64,000 nucleotides of DNA from Qipengyuania aquimaris (GCF_009827445.1 NZ_WTYI01000001.1:2122381-2186380); one strand, 5' to 3'; counted from the first letter of the stretch, positions 51,682 to 62,113 are shown. Notes: generated from the sequence alone by a model not told the origin. Numbers and translations are program-made.

Positions 51682-52184
51682 CAAAGCATGCCCAGTTCGA
51701 GCCGTGCCTCGTCCGTCATCTTGTCCGGACCCCAAGGCGGATCCCAGACGAGATTCACCTCGGCATCGCGCACGCCGGGCACGCTGGCGGCGCGCAATTC
51801 GACTTCGCCCGGCATGGTTTCGGCAACCGGGCAATGCGGCGTCGTCAGCGTCATGGTGACGATCACGTCCGCCTCGTCCGACACCTCTACGCCGTAGATC
51901 AGGCCGAGGTCGTAGATGTTCACCGGTATTTCCGGATCGTAGATTTCCTTCAATGCATCGACGACAGCCTGTTGCAGCTTGCCGCCGGTGCCCGTCACGC
52001 TTTCGGCTTCGGGTTTCTTCTGCAGGAAGCCTTCGAGGTAGTCGCGCTTGCGCTCCAGCTTCTCTCCTGCAGTCTCGTCGGGGTCGATCGCGTCCGACAC
52101 GCGGGCGCGCGGAGGCTTTCCAACCACCATGTCTGCCGGCGATGGTGCGGCAATGAAATCCTTGTCGTCAGACGGCTTGTTCAT
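51681..52184 (-). CDS. DUF59/MIP18-family Fe-S assembly protein of the suf operon
   Basis: 167 residues. A basic/acidic N-terminal extension (about 1-65) precedes a DUF59 domain: VVDALKEIYDPEIPVNIYDLGLIYGVEV, then MTLTTPHCPVAETMPGEVE, with the conserved Cys in HCPVAE and the DPEIPVN motif. DUF59 proteins such as SufT or MIP18 aid Fe-S maturation. It overlaps sufS by four bases and the GNAT gene by one. Confidence 0.88.
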   Translation of the reverse strand: MNKPSDDKDFIAAPSPADMVVGKPPRARVSDAIDPDETAGEKLERKRDYLEGFLQKKPEAESVTGTGGKLQQAVVDALKEIYDPEIPVNIYDLGLIYGVEVSDEADVIVTMTLTTPHCPVAETMPGEVELRAASVPGVRDAEVNLVWDPPWGPDKMTDEARLELGML

Positions 52185-53398
52185 CCGAAGATCCTCCGGG
52201 TCCTTTCGATGCCCCGCATGAGGGCGGCAATGTCGTTTTCGTCGCTGTAGAGGCCGAAACTGGCGCGCGCGGTTGCCGGCACGCCGAGATGCTCCATCAG
52301 GGGCTGCGCGCAGTGATGGCCTGCGCGTATCGCCACGTTCTCTTCATCCAATATGGTGCCGAGATCGTGCGGATGAACCCCTTGGAGCGCGAAGGAGACG
52401 ATCCCCGCGCTCTCTTCGGGGCCGAACAGGGTCACGGCATTGGTGCGGCGCAATTCCTCGCGCAGCTTCCGCGCAAGGCCGTTTTCGTGCTCGTACAGCT
52501 TGTCGGGATCGTGCGCGGCCACGTAGTCGATCGCTGCGTGGAGCGCGATCGCTTCGGTGATCATCGGGGTTCCCGCCTCGAAACGCTGCGGCGGCGGGGC
52601 GTAGGTGGTGCCTTCGAACGAGACCTTGTCGATCATCGCACCGCCACCTTGCCAGGGCGGCATAGCGTCGAGAATGTCCTCACGCGCCCACAGCACGCCG
52701 ATACCGGTCGGCCCGTAGAGTTTGTGGCCCGAGAAGGCATAGAAGTCGCAATCCAGCGCCTTCATGTCGAGCGTCATGCGCGGAGCTGCCTGGCAGCCGT
52801 CGAGCAGGATTTTCGCGCCGACCGAATGCGCAAGGTCGGCGGCCTTGCGCGCGTCCAGCACGCTGCCGAGGACGTTTGAAACATGGGCCAGCGCCACCAG
52901 CTTGGTGCGCGGGCCGATCAGCGCCTCCAGCGCGCCAAGGTCGATGCAGCCGTCTTCGGTCAGCGGACACACGTCGATCTGCGCGCCCGTGCGTTCAGCT
53001 ACCATCTGCCAGGGCACGATGTTGGAGTGGTGCTCGAGCGTCGACAGCACGATGCGGTCGCCCTCGGTCAGCCGGGTCATGCCCCAGCTTGCCGCGACAA
53101 GGTTGATCGCTTCGGTCGCGCCGCGCACGAATACGATCTCGTTTTCCGACTGCGCTCCGATGAAGTCCGCAACGCGCCTGCGAGCGGCCTCATAGCCCTG
53201 CGTCATCATCGCGCTGCGCGAATAGACGCCGCGGTGGACGGTCGCATAATCCTCGCCCATGGCGCGCGACATGGCGTCGATCACTGCCTGCGGTTTCTGC
53301 GCCGTGGCGGCCGTGTCGAGGTAATGCCAAGGCGCGCCCTCGGGCGTCAGGAGGCCCGGGAAATCGGCCTTGCGGGTGAGGGTGGCCGTGTCGTTCAC
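52181..53398 (-). CDS. sufS: Cysteine desulfurase SufS
   Basis: 405 residues from GTG. The PLP Schiff-base Lys lies in FSGHKLYGPTGIGVLWA, the active Cys in RAGHHCAQPLM, and ATVHRGVYSRSAMMT and STLEHHSNIVPWQ are group-II desulfurase motifs. It takes sulfur from cysteine for SufBCD. The GTG at 53398 overlaps the sufD TGA (GTGA); the frame is open further to 53593. No SufE gene is adjacent. Confidence 0.96.
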   Translation of the reverse strand: MNDTATLTRKADFPGLLTPEGAPWHYLDTAATAQKPQAVIDAMSRAMGEDYATVHRGVYSRSAMMTQGYEAARRRVADFIGAQSENEIVFVRGATEAINLVAASWGMTRLTEGDRIVLSTLEHHSNIVPWQMVAERTGAQIDVCPLTEDGCIDLGALEALIGPRTKLVALAHVSNVLGSVLDARKAADLAHSVGAKILLDGCQAAPRMTLDMKALDCDFYAFSGHKLYGPTGIGVLWAREDILDAMPPWQGGGAMIDKVSFEGTTYAPPPQRFEAGTPMITEAIALHAAIDYVAAHDPDKLYEHENGLARKLREELRRTNAVTLFGPEESAGIVSFALQGVHPHDLGTILDEENVAIRAGHHCAQPLMEHLGVPATARASFGLYSDENDIAALMRGIERTRRIFG

Positions 53399-54165
53399 AG
53401 GTGCTTGTCCAGCTTGTCGAGCGCGATGCGCAGCAGTCGTTCCTGCTCGGCCTCGTCGTCCAGCTCCACCAGCGCATCGCCGATGAAGGCCTGCACCAGC
53501 AGGCGACGCGACGCTTCGGGGGAAAGCCCGCGCGCAGCCATGTAGAAACGGGCGTTCTCGTCCATCTGGCCGACGCTGGCGCCGTGTTCGCACTTTACGT
53601 CGTCCGCAAAGATTTCCAGCTGCGGCACGGCATTCACGCTCGCGCCTTTTTCAAGGAGCAGGCCCTTGAAGCTTTGCGCAGCATCAGTCTTCTGTGCGTC
53701 GCGGACCACGTCGATCCGGCCGAGGAAGTTGCCCGTGCCCTTGCCCCAGTGGACGCTGCGCACGATCTGGTTGCTGGTAGCATTCGGCTCTTCGTGGGCC
53801 ACCCGCGTCACGAATTCGCGGACGGTCGAGCGACCGCCCACCGTTATCCCGCCCATTTCGAAATGCGCGCCCTCGGCAAGGGTGAGCACCACCTCGACCC
53901 GGCCCAGCTGCGCACCGGCAATGACGCCGAACAGTTCGAAACGCGCGCCCTTGCCGATCTTCACCCGCAGGCGCCGCAGTTCGACGCCGTCGGGATCGGA
54001 ATTCTCGTCGGAGATAACCAGCGTTTCGCGCACAGTTTCGCCGGCGGGGACTTCGATGTCCTGCCAACGGTCGAATGCGCCGAGGTCCATGCCGGCCAGC
54101 GCATCCGTGTCGGAATAGCGCCAGGCCTCGTCCTTGCGTGTGGGAAAAGCAACGTCCTGGGTCAT
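53395..54165 (-). CDS. sufD: Fe-S cluster assembly scaffold subunit SufD
   Basis: 256 residues, somewhat short for SufD. It contains the right-handed beta-helix and C-terminal region typical of SufD: EVVLTLAEGAHFEMGGITVGG, then SFKGLLLEKGASVNAVPQLEIFADDVKCEHGASVGQMDENARFYMAARG. SufD is a sister of SufB and completes the SufB-SufC2-SufD scaffold. It overlaps sufC by four bases. Confidence 0.92.
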   Translation of the reverse strand: MTQDVAFPTRKDEAWRYSDTDALAGMDLGAFDRWQDIEVPAGETVRETLVISDENSDPDGVELRRLRVKIGKGARFELFGVIAGAQLGRVEVVLTLAEGAHFEMGGITVGGRSTVREFVTRVAHEEPNATSNQIVRSVHWGKGTGNFLGRIDVVRDAQKTDAAQSFKGLLLEKGASVNAVPQLEIFADDVKCEHGASVGQMDENARFYMAARGLSPEASRRLLVQAFIGDALVELDDEAEQERLLRIALDKLDKHL

Positions 54166-54914
54166 GCAGGCTCCGCCATCACCGCGTCATAGCCTTCGCT
54201 CTCGAGCCGCAGCGCAAGCTCCGGGCCGCCGGTCTTGACGATGCGACCCTTGCTCAGGATGGAAACCTTGTCTGGCTTCACCACGTCGAGCAGGCGCTGG
54301 TAGTGCGTGATCAGCAGGACGCCCTTGCCGCTATTTCGCATGATCGTATTGATGCCGTCGCCCACGACGCGCAGCGCATCGATATCGAGGCCGCTGTCGG
54401 TTTCATCGAGCACGGCAAATGCCGGATCGAGAATGCCCATCTGGACCATCTCGGCGCGCTTCTTCTCGCCGCCGGAAAAGCCGACGTTCACATTGCGCTT
54501 GAGCATATCCATGTCGAGCTTCAGCAGGGCGGCCTTTTCCTTCGCCACCTTCAGGAACTCGCCGCCCGAGAGCGGTTCTTCACCGCGGCCCTTGCGCTGT
54601 GCATTGAGCGCCTCGCGCAGGAACTGGACGTTCGAGACACCGGGAATTTCGACCGGGTACTGGAAGCCGAGGAATAGCCCCGACGCAGCGCGCTCGTGCG
54701 GTTCCATGTCGAGCAGGTCCTGGCCGCGGAAGATGACCGAGCCGCCCGTCACTTCGTAGCCCGGCCGACCGCCGAGCACGTAGGACAGCGTCGATTTGCC
54801 CGCGCCATTGGGCCCCATGATTGCATGGATTTCGCCCGCAGCCACCTCTAGGCTGAGGCCGTTGAGAATGGTCTTGCCGTCGATTTCGGCGGTGAGGTTT
54901 TCGATTTTCAGCAT
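54162..54914 (-). CDS. sufC: Fe-S assembly ATPase SufC
   Basis: 250 residues. An ABC-type ATPase with Walker A GPNGAGKST, a Q-loop region, and signature FSGGEKKRAEMVQM, Walker B FAVLDETDSGLD. It powers conformational changes of SufBD during cluster assembly. It starts 22 bases after a hypothetical gene and overlaps sufD. Confidence 0.97.
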   Translation of the reverse strand: MLKIENLTAEIDGKTILNGLSLEVAAGEIHAIMGPNGAGKSTLSYVLGGRPGYEVTGGSVIFRGQDLLDMEPHERAASGLFLGFQYPVEIPGVSNVQFLREALNAQRKGRGEEPLSGGEFLKVAKEKAALLKLDMDMLKRNVNVGFSGGEKKRAEMVQMGILDPAFAVLDETDSGLDIDALRVVGDGINTIMRNSGKGVLLITHYQRLLDVVKPDKVSILSKGRIVKTGGPELALRLESEGYDAVMAEPA

Positions 54915-54936
54915 CGGTATGTCCTGTTCGTGCCGC

Positions 54937-55611
54937 TTAGCTATTGGGCACCTGGTCCTGCGCCGTATTGTCCGCGATTTCTGATCCCGGGCAGCGGCGC
55001 ATCTCGAACTGCATCATGCGCGTGAGGCGCAGCAGCTCGGTTGAATAATTCATCAAGGCGAGGCGATCTTCAGCCGTATATTCATCCTTGTCGTGGATGC
55101 GCTCCAGCTTCGGGCCTTCCGTGGCTGCGAAGTCCTCGCGCTGATTGCGAAGCTCGGTGACGCGCGCCACGCAGGCGGTGTCGACCGTCGTTTCCTGCTC
55201 CTCGCGATACCGACGATGGTTGGAAAGGCCGGCGGCGATCAAGGCGTCCAGATCGGTGCCGCGCGCCACATGAATGCGGCGGACCGTCTCGAAGATTTCA
55301 GCGACCTGTTCGGGGCTGGCTTCATCAGTGCGCCCGCGCTGGGACAAGCGGTCGTTAGCACCCTTCTCAAGCTTGACTGCCTGCTTGGCGCAGCGCTGGA
55401 TATCGCCGCGATACTGGTCGGCAAAACCGCTGCCATCGCCGACGATGTAGTTACCGCTCTTGAGGCAGCTATAATAGTCGTCGACGAATGCGCCGATCAG
55501 GCTGGGATATTCAAGCGCCCAGGTCTCCGAATTCTCGGGATACTCGGCAGACACGGCTTCAGAGGCTTGCTGGGTGACCAGCAACAGGGATGCGGCGGTG
55601 GCAAGGATCAT
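54937..55611 (-). CDS. Exported hypothetical protein inside the suf operon
   Basis: 224 residues with a signal peptide (about 1-21, ending VSA). The mature part is helical with two or more cysteines (YSCLK, QRCAK, DTACV, RRCPGS). The family is not recognised. It lies between the DUF559 gene (TGATG overlap) and sufC (22-base gap). Its secretion signal is odd for a suf operon, whose other products are cytoplasmic. Confidence 0.7.
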   Translation of the reverse strand: MILATAASLLLVTQQASEAVSAEYPENSETWALEYPSLIGAFVDDYYSCLKSGNYIVGDGSGFADQYRGDIQRCAKQAVKLEKGANDRLSQRGRTDEASPEQVAEIFETVRRIHVARGTDLDALIAAGLSNHRRYREEQETTVDTACVARVTELRNQREDFAATEGPKLERIHDKDEYTAEDRLALMNYSTELLRLTRMMQFEMRRCPGSEIADNTAQDQVPNS

Positions 55612-56089
55612 CGGTTGGCTCCTTCGTGATCGGCGCGGCGCTGGCGCTTGTCGGCAATACGGCTGCGCATGCCGAGCGTAATGCGTTCGAGCACGGCATC
55701 CATGTTTTCGAGGATGTCCTTGGCGGCGATGCGCATCACGCGGATGCCGACCGCCTCGAGGCTCTTGTCGCGGCGCTTGGCCAGCGTGTCGTTCTGGCCT
55801 TCCTCGTCGATGGCGATCGCCATGCCGAGTTTGTGGCAGTTGAAATCGACGATCGCGCTGCCGACCACGGCATGGCGCTTGAAGATGAAGGGGCCGAGAT
55901 TGGCCTTGGCAAACTTATCGGCGAGCGCCTTGTGTGCCTCGGACGAGTGCCGCCGCATCTCGCGTGCCTGTTCATGCAGCGCATCGAGGCGCTTCTCGGA
56001 AATCTCCCATCCGCGGCCCTTCTTCTTGATCGAAGGGGCCTCGTCACCGGTTTCGGACGGATCGCGGAGTTGGAGGGTCTTGCGGTCAG

Positions 56090-56093
<4 letters not shown>
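55608..56093 (-). CDS. DUF559 (Vsr/restriction-endonuclease-like) protein in the suf operon
   Basis: 161 residues. A basic N-terminal half is followed by a PD-(D/E)XK-like DUF559 segment: [33 protein letters not shown], then [22 protein letters not shown]. The VDF and AIDEEG positions match the catalytic Asp and Glu of the fold, but the usual Lys is less clear. DUF559 proteins resemble Vsr nucleases; targets are unknown. It overlaps sufB by four bases and the hypothetical gene by two to four, so it is part of the operon. Confidence 0.78.
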
Positions 56094-57582
<1,489 letters not shown>

Positions 57583-57586
<4 letters not shown>

Positions 57587-57993
57587 GCGAGTTCCTTTTC
57601 CTGCGCAAGCTGCACCAGGCTGATATCAGCCAGCGCCTTGCGCAAAGTTTCGTTCACCAGCGGCCAGTGCGGCCTGACCCGGCATTCATGATCGACCGAA
57701 CAATCGGTTCCCTCGACGCAGGCGGTGAGAGCGATGGGGCCTTCGACGGCCTCCACGATATCAGCAAGGCTGATCGCCGCAGCCGGCCGTGCCAGCTGCA
57801 AGCCCCCGCCCGCGCCGCGTACCGAGCGAAGCAACCCCGCGCCCACCAGCTTGCTGACCAGCTTCTGCACGGTCGGCGCGGGCAGGCCCGTTTCCGCAGC
57901 CAGTTCGGACGCGCTCACCCTGCCCCCGCCGCAATGGCGGGCCGCCTGGCTCATCGTGACGACAGCGTAATCTGCAAGGTTCGAAAGGCGCAT
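57583..57993 (-). CDS. Rrf2-family regulator of the suf operon (Fe-S sensing)
   Basis: 136 residues. A winged helix at about 1-85 ([76 protein letters not shown]) is followed by three cysteines at 92, 98 and 104 ([14 protein letters not shown]), the Fe-S ligand set of IscR-like and SufR-like Rrf2 proteins. It is first in the suf operon and should repress it when its cluster is loaded. A perfect 7-base inverted repeat lies 6 bases upstream of its ATG (58000-58022). Confidence 0.92.
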
Positions 57994-57999
57994 ATCTTA

Positions 58000-58022
58000 A
58001 ATCGGACGAATCTGTTCCGATT
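58000..58022 (-). promoter_or_regulatory. Putative Rrf2 operator upstream of the suf operon
   Basis: AATCGGA and TCCGATT are exact reverse complements separated by 9 bases, ending 6 bases before the start codon of the Rrf2 gene. The 5' untranslated region is therefore very short or absent. An Rrf2 dimer commonly binds such an imperfect or perfect palindrome overlapping the promoter, so autoregulation is the likely meaning. No -10/-35 was assigned. Confidence 0.6.
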
Positions 58023-58092
58023 AGCCACGTATGGGCGCAAACCCGCGGTTTCAACGCATTTCCGCTTGTTGCGAGTCGTTAGCAGTTTTGGC

Positions 58093-59010
58093 TTAGCTGG
58101 GGGTGCGGCCGAGCTGGCGGTCCTGGCTGCCGCCGAACAGGTCGACCGAGGAATAGCCGTCCGGGCCAAGCATATCGCGGACCGGGGTTTCCTTGTTCAC
58201 CTCGAGGCGGCGCGGAGTGCGCCCGGTAAACTCGCGGATTTCCTTGATCATGTGTGCCTGGTCGTAAAACGCATCACGGATTTCCGCTTCGAGTTCGGGG
58301 TCAAGCTGCGGCAGCGACAGGATCGTGGCGGCGCGAACCGCACGATAGCGGCGAATCAGGCGAACCGGGGGCTGACCGAAGAAGCGTGTGACGAGGCGCT
58401 GCATCTGTCGTTCCGAATAGGGCAACTTGTCCTGCAATTCCTCGATGTCCGGCTTGAACGAGGAAGACAGCCATCGAAGCGTGGTGTCGATCACCTGGAT
58501 ATGACGCTCGGACAGCTCTCTCAGGCCGCACCGAACGATGTCTGCGAGTTCTTCAAGGCCGGCCTTTTCGTCCATGCTGCCCTCGCGCACGGCAAGGGGG
58601 AGCGCCTCCAGCCGGTCTTGAAGATCTGGAGCAAAAGCTTTTTCGATCGGGACGAAACAATCATGGTATTCGTTCACGGGCAGGCCCGTCAGCGCAGCCC
58701 AGCCGCGAAAGTTCAGCGAGAAGCCCAGCATCAGCATGGGGCCGTGAATATGGAATTCACGCGCCTTCAGCAGCGCGCCTTGCATCACGACATTGCCTGT
58801 TCGCGATGGCTTGCCCTTCTCGAAGAATACGTCCGCCGAACCCCGAGGCACTACGGCGAGCTGTCCGGAATAGGCGGGCAGGCAGTCCTCGAACCCCGGG
58901 GCTTGCGCCCGGAAGATGTAAAGCGAATTGCAATAGGGCTTCAGGTCCGCCGGGGCTTCGATAAATTCGAAGCTGTACGGAAGGCCGTCTGCCCCGTTCG
59001 GATTTTCCAA
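58093..59010 (-). CDS. AraC-family transcriptional regulator
   Basis: 305 residues. The C-terminal helix-turn-helix pair (about 190-290) has KLPYSERQMQRLVTRFFGQPPVRLIRRYRAVRAATIL and AFYDQAHMIKEIREFTGRTPRR, the typical AraC signature. The N-terminal half (about 10-170) is a ligand/dimerisation domain with YCNSLYIFRAQ and SGQLAVVPRGSADVFF, which resembles the DUF6597/AraC-binding group. Target and ligand are unknown. It is preceded by the candidate structured RNA and terminator at 59140-59245. Confidence 0.88.
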   Translation of the reverse strand: MENPNGADGLPYSFEFIEAPADLKPYCNSLYIFRAQAPGFEDCLPAYSGQLAVVPRGSADVFFEKGKPSRTGNVVMQGALLKAREFHIHGPMLMLGFSLNFRGWAALTGLPVNEYHDCFVPIEKAFAPDLQDRLEALPLAVREGSMDEKAGLEELADIVRCGLRELSERHIQVIDTTLRWLSSSFKPDIEELQDKLPYSERQMQRLVTRFFGQPPVRLIRRYRAVRAATILSLPQLDPELEAEIRDAFYDQAHMIKEIREFTGRTPRRLEVNKETPVRDMLGPDGYSSVDLFGGSQDRQLGRTPS

Positions 59011-59139
59011 GCTCTGTCCCCTGCGACCCGAGCGTTTATTCGTGCGCAGTAACTAGCGCTACGCGATTAAACAGGCAATTGTCCTATGTTTATGTCCGGA
59101 ATGTGACGAGGTAAAAGAAGTGCAGCATTCCAGCCGGAC

Positions 59140-59169
59140 AAAAAAAGGGCGGCCCGTTGAGAGCCGCCC
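59140..59169 (-). terminator. Rho-independent terminator upstream of the AraC gene
   Basis: Read on the minus strand, GGGCGGC and GCCGCCC form a perfect 7-base stem with a 9-base loop, followed by seven T. No annotated coding gene ends just before it, which is why a short non-coding transcript is proposed. Confidence 0.85.
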
Positions 59170-59245
59170 TCTAAAGTTGAGAACTCGTTGCAAAGCTGCT
59201 CCGAGCCCTTCGGGTCGCAGGTGCTGAATAGAACGAGTCGGCCAA
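59140..59245 (-). ncRNA. Candidate structured RNA (sRNA or leader) ending in a terminator
   Basis: This occupies the 350-base gene-free stretch 59011-59360. On the minus strand a TACAAT -10 (59252-59257) with TTGAAA 15 bases upstream (59273-59278) precedes a region with several nested pairings. ACTCGTT/AACGAGT closes a large stem (59183-59189 with 59232-59238); within it CTGC/GCAG and a CCC/GGG hairpin with a three-base loop form an inner arm. An intrinsic terminator follows at 59140-59169. The transcript would end 130 bases before the AraC start, so it is either an independent small RNA or a premature-termination leader of that gene. No family was recognised and no transcript data exist here. 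Confidence 0.5.
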
Positions 59246-59360
59246 TTTTTGATTGTATGCATGCGACACTCGTTTCAAATCAGGCAACTTTGGCGGAATT
59301 TTACAATGACTTGAGGCGCTCGCTCGACAGCCGATTGCGGCTGCGTCATAGCGCCCGTCC

Positions 59361-60389
59361 ATGATCTTCCATCTTGCCCGTCCAGCCCTGTTTGCACTCG
59401 ACCCCGAGCGCGCGCACCGCCTTACGATCGCCGGACTGAAAGCAATGCCGCTGGCAACAAGGTCGCGCCCCGGCAAGCTCGCTGTGAATGTGGCCGGACT
59501 CGAGTTCCCCAATCCCGTTGGCATGGCGGCAGGGTTCGACAAGGACGCGGAAGTGCCCGACCAATTGCTGGGCCTCGGTTTCGGTTTCACCGAGGTCGGC
59601 TCGATCACGCCGCGCCCGCAGTCGGGCAATCCGAAGCCGCGCCTGTTCCGGCTGGTGGAAGACCGCGCAGTCATCAACCGCATGGGCTTCAACAATGGCG
59701 GCGGAGAAGCGGCCCGCCAGCGCCTCGAGGCGAGAGCGCGCCGTGGCGGGATCGTCGGGATAAACATCGGCGCCAACAAGGACAGCGAAGACAGGGTTGC
59801 CGATTACGTAGAAATGACGCGCATGATGGCGCCTCTGGCCAGCTATCTCGCGGTCAACATCTCCAGCCCCAACACTCCGGGCCTGCGCGCCTTGCAGGAC
59901 GAGAGCGCCCTTACCGGGCTGCTCGAAGCGGTTTTCGATGCGCGCGGCAATGAAGGTCCACCGGTTTTTCTCAAGGTCGCACCGGATCTCGAACCGGCAG
60001 ACATCGATGCGATCTCGCGCATCGCGCTCGACAAGAAGCTGGGCGCGCTCATCGTCTCGAACACGACCATCACGCGGCCCGGCCTGGCGTCGCGACAGCG
60101 CGACGAGGCAGGCGGCCTTTCGGGCAAACCACTGCGCGACCTAGCACAGCAGCGGCTCGAGGATTTCCGCAGCGCGACGGGCGGGGGCATACCGCTGGTC
60201 GGCGTCGGCGGAATTGCGACTGCGGAAGATGCCTGGGCACGCATCCGGGCAGGTGCGAGCCTGGTCCAGCTATATAGCGCCATGGTCTACGAGGGACCGG
60301 GCCTGCCGCGCGCCATTACCCGCGGGCTGGAGCGCCTGATGAAGCGTGACGGCTTTTCCTCGATTGCAGAGGCTGTCGGAACGGCATAG
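59361..60389 (+). CDS. pyrD: Dihydroorotate dehydrogenase (quinone)
   Basis: 342 residues, class 2 length. MIFHLARPALFALDPERAHRL begins the membrane-associating helix region; the barrel has FPNPVGMAAGFDKDAEVPDQLLGLGFGFTEVGSITPRPQ, then NRMGFNNGGGEAA, GINIGANKDS, NISSPNTPGLR, and FLKVAPDL, with Ser as the catalytic base expected of class 2 enzymes in the SSPNTPG element, and a C-terminal GVGGIATAEDAW. It feeds electrons to quinone during pyrimidine synthesis. Confidence 0.96.
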   Translation: MIFHLARPALFALDPERAHRLTIAGLKAMPLATRSRPGKLAVNVAGLEFPNPVGMAAGFDKDAEVPDQLLGLGFGFTEVGSITPRPQSGNPKPRLFRLVEDRAVINRMGFNNGGGEAARQRLEARARRGGIVGINIGANKDSEDRVADYVEMTRMMAPLASYLAVNISSPNTPGLRALQDESALTGLLEAVFDARGNEGPPVFLKVAPDLEPADIDAISRIALDKKLGALIVSNTTITRPGLASRQRDEAGGLSGKPLRDLAQQRLEDFRSATGGGIPLVGVGGIATAEDAWARIRAGASLVQLYSAMVYEGPGLPRAITRGLERLMKRDGFSSIAEAVGTA

Positions 60390-60400
60390 CGTCGCGGACC

Positions 60401-62113
60401 ATGAGAAACATCTTCGTCACCTCGCTCGCATCGCTCGCCCTCGCCGGGTGCGCGACCTATACCGCACCCGCGTCGCAGGAGACGGTCGCCGCCCTGCCCG
60501 CAGGAGCGGTAAGCGCCGCTGATCCGCGCGCGCAGGAAGCGGGCGAGACGATCCTCGCCAAGGGTGGCAGCGCCACCGATGCAGCGATCGCAGTGATGCT
60601 GGCCCTCACTGTTGTCGAACCGCAGAGCTCCGGCATAGGGGGCGGCGGCTTCCTGGTGCGGGGCGAAGTCGATGGTGAGGTCACGACATTTGACGGGCGC
60701 GAGACGGCGCCCGCCGGTGCAACGCCCGAGTGGTTCCTTGACGAGGAAGGAAATACACCGCCATTCATGCAATCGGTCCGCAGTGGCCTGAGCGTCGGCG
60801 TTCCGGGCAACATCGCGCTGGCCGCCAAGGCCCACGCCGCGCATGGCAAACTGGCGTGGTCGGAGCTGTTCGGCCCGGCCATCGAGCTGGCACGCGAAGG
60901 CTTCCAGATTAATCCGCGGATGCACGATGCGCTTGGCCGGTCCAAGGATCGCGCCGCACACAGCGCCGAAGCGCGGGCTCTCTATTACGACACCTCCGGA
61001 GAGCCACTGCCGGTCGGCACGCTGGTGCAGAACGAGGCGCTGGCGCTCACGTTCGAATCGCTTGCCAGTGGCGGCCGCGAAGCATTCTATTCCGGCACCC
61101 GCGCACTTGCGATCGCTACGGCCGTGGCGGCAGACACGCCGAAAGCGGGCGCAATGACCTATGAGGATATCGCCGGCTACGAAGCGAAAGAACGCGAGGC
61201 GGTCTGCAGCAGCTATCGCGCTTATCGGATCTGCTCGATGGGCCCGCCGACATCGGGCGGCGTCGCAGTCCAGCAGATGCTGCTTCAGCTTGAACGGTTC
61301 GACCTCGCTGCATTGGGCGCGGACAATCCGGTCAGCTGGCACCTGTTCCTCGAATCGCAGCGGCTCGCCTATGCCGACCGCGAAATCTACCTCGCCGACA
61401 CCGACTTCGTGAGCGTTCCGGTCGAAGGGCTGCTCGACCGCACCTATCTTGCCGGAAGGAGCGCGCTGATTTCGCCGCAGGGTTCGATGGCAGAGGCATT
61501 GCCCGGCACGCCGCCCGGTGCCACCACTGCAATGGCCGATGGCGACGAGCCGGAAGAACACGGCACTTCGCACTTCGCCGTCGTCGACAGCGACAATACG
61601 ATGGTGAGCTATACCTCGACGATCGAAGGTGCGTTCGGCTCTGGCCTGATGGTCGGTGGTTTCTATCTCAACAACGAGCTGACCGATTTCAGCCGCTCGC
61701 CTCTCGTGGACGGACGCGAGGTGGCCAACCGGGTCGAGGGCGGAAAAAGGCCGCGCTCGTCCATGTCACCGACCGTGATCTACGATTCCCAAGGGCGTCC
61801 GTTCATGGCCGTCGGAGCTGCGGGCGGCAGCACGATCCCGGTGACAACAGCACGCGCCATCATTGGAGCGATCGACTTCGGTTTGTCGGCCGAAGAAGCG
61901 CTGCGTCTGCCATTCACGATGGCCTTTGGCGAGCGTGTTCTCCTGGAGGAAGGCACATGGCTTGAGGAACAGGCGGAGGCCTTCCGCGCGCTCGGTCACG
62001 AAGAGCTGGTTGTACGCCAGGCGCCGATCAAGGCGGGCGCACTGCTGATGCGCGGCGAGACATGGCAGAGTGCACGCGACCCGCGGCTGGAAGGCTATGT
62101 CGACATGCCTTGA
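60401..62113 (+). CDS. ggt: Gamma-glutamyltransferase, lipoprotein
   Basis: 570 residues. A lipoprotein signal ends LAGC (Cys17). The Ntn-type GGT fold shows SSGIGGGGFLVRGE, the substrate-binding Arg100 in FDGRETAP, GLSVGVPGNIAL and the autoprocessing/catalytic Thr389 in GTSHFAVVD, and a C-terminal SSMSPTVI. It cleaves or transfers the gamma-glutamyl group of glutathione in the periplasm. It lies 11 bases after pyrD. Confidence 0.95.
   Translation: MRNIFVTSLASLALAGCATYTAPASQETVAALPAGAVSAADPRAQEAGETILAKGGSATDAAIAVMLALTVVEPQSSGIGGGGFLVRGEVDGEVTTFDGRETAPAGATPEWFLDEEGNTPPFMQSVRSGLSVGVPGNIALAAKAHAAHGKLAWSELFGPAIELAREGFQINPRMHDALGRSKDRAAHSAEARALYYDTSGEPLPVGTLVQNEALALTFESLASGGREAFYSGTRALAIATAVAADTPKAGAMTYEDIAGYEAKEREAVCSSYRAYRICSMGPPTSGGVAVQQMLLQLERFDLAALGADNPVSWHLFLESQRLAYADREIYLADTDFVSVPVEGLLDRTYLAGRSALISPQGSMAEALPGTPPGATTAMADGDEPEEHGTSHFAVVDSDNTMVSYTSTIEGAFGSGLMVGGFYLNNELTDFSRSPLVDGREVANRVEGGKRPRSSMSPTVIYDSQGRPFMAVGAAGGSTIPVTTARAIIGAIDFGLSAEEALRLPFTMAFGERVLLEEGTWLEEQAEAFRALGHEELVVRQAPIKAGALLMRGETWQSARDPRLEGYVDMP

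Noticed and set aside
59059-59262. A 67-residue minus-strand frame upstream of the AraC gene
   Set aside because: It reads straight through the terminator hairpin and its T-run; the structured-RNA explanation fits better.
59171-59779. A 202-residue minus-strand frame opposite pyrD
   Set aside because: Mostly antisense to pyrD; no start or ribosome-binding signal and no protein-like composition.
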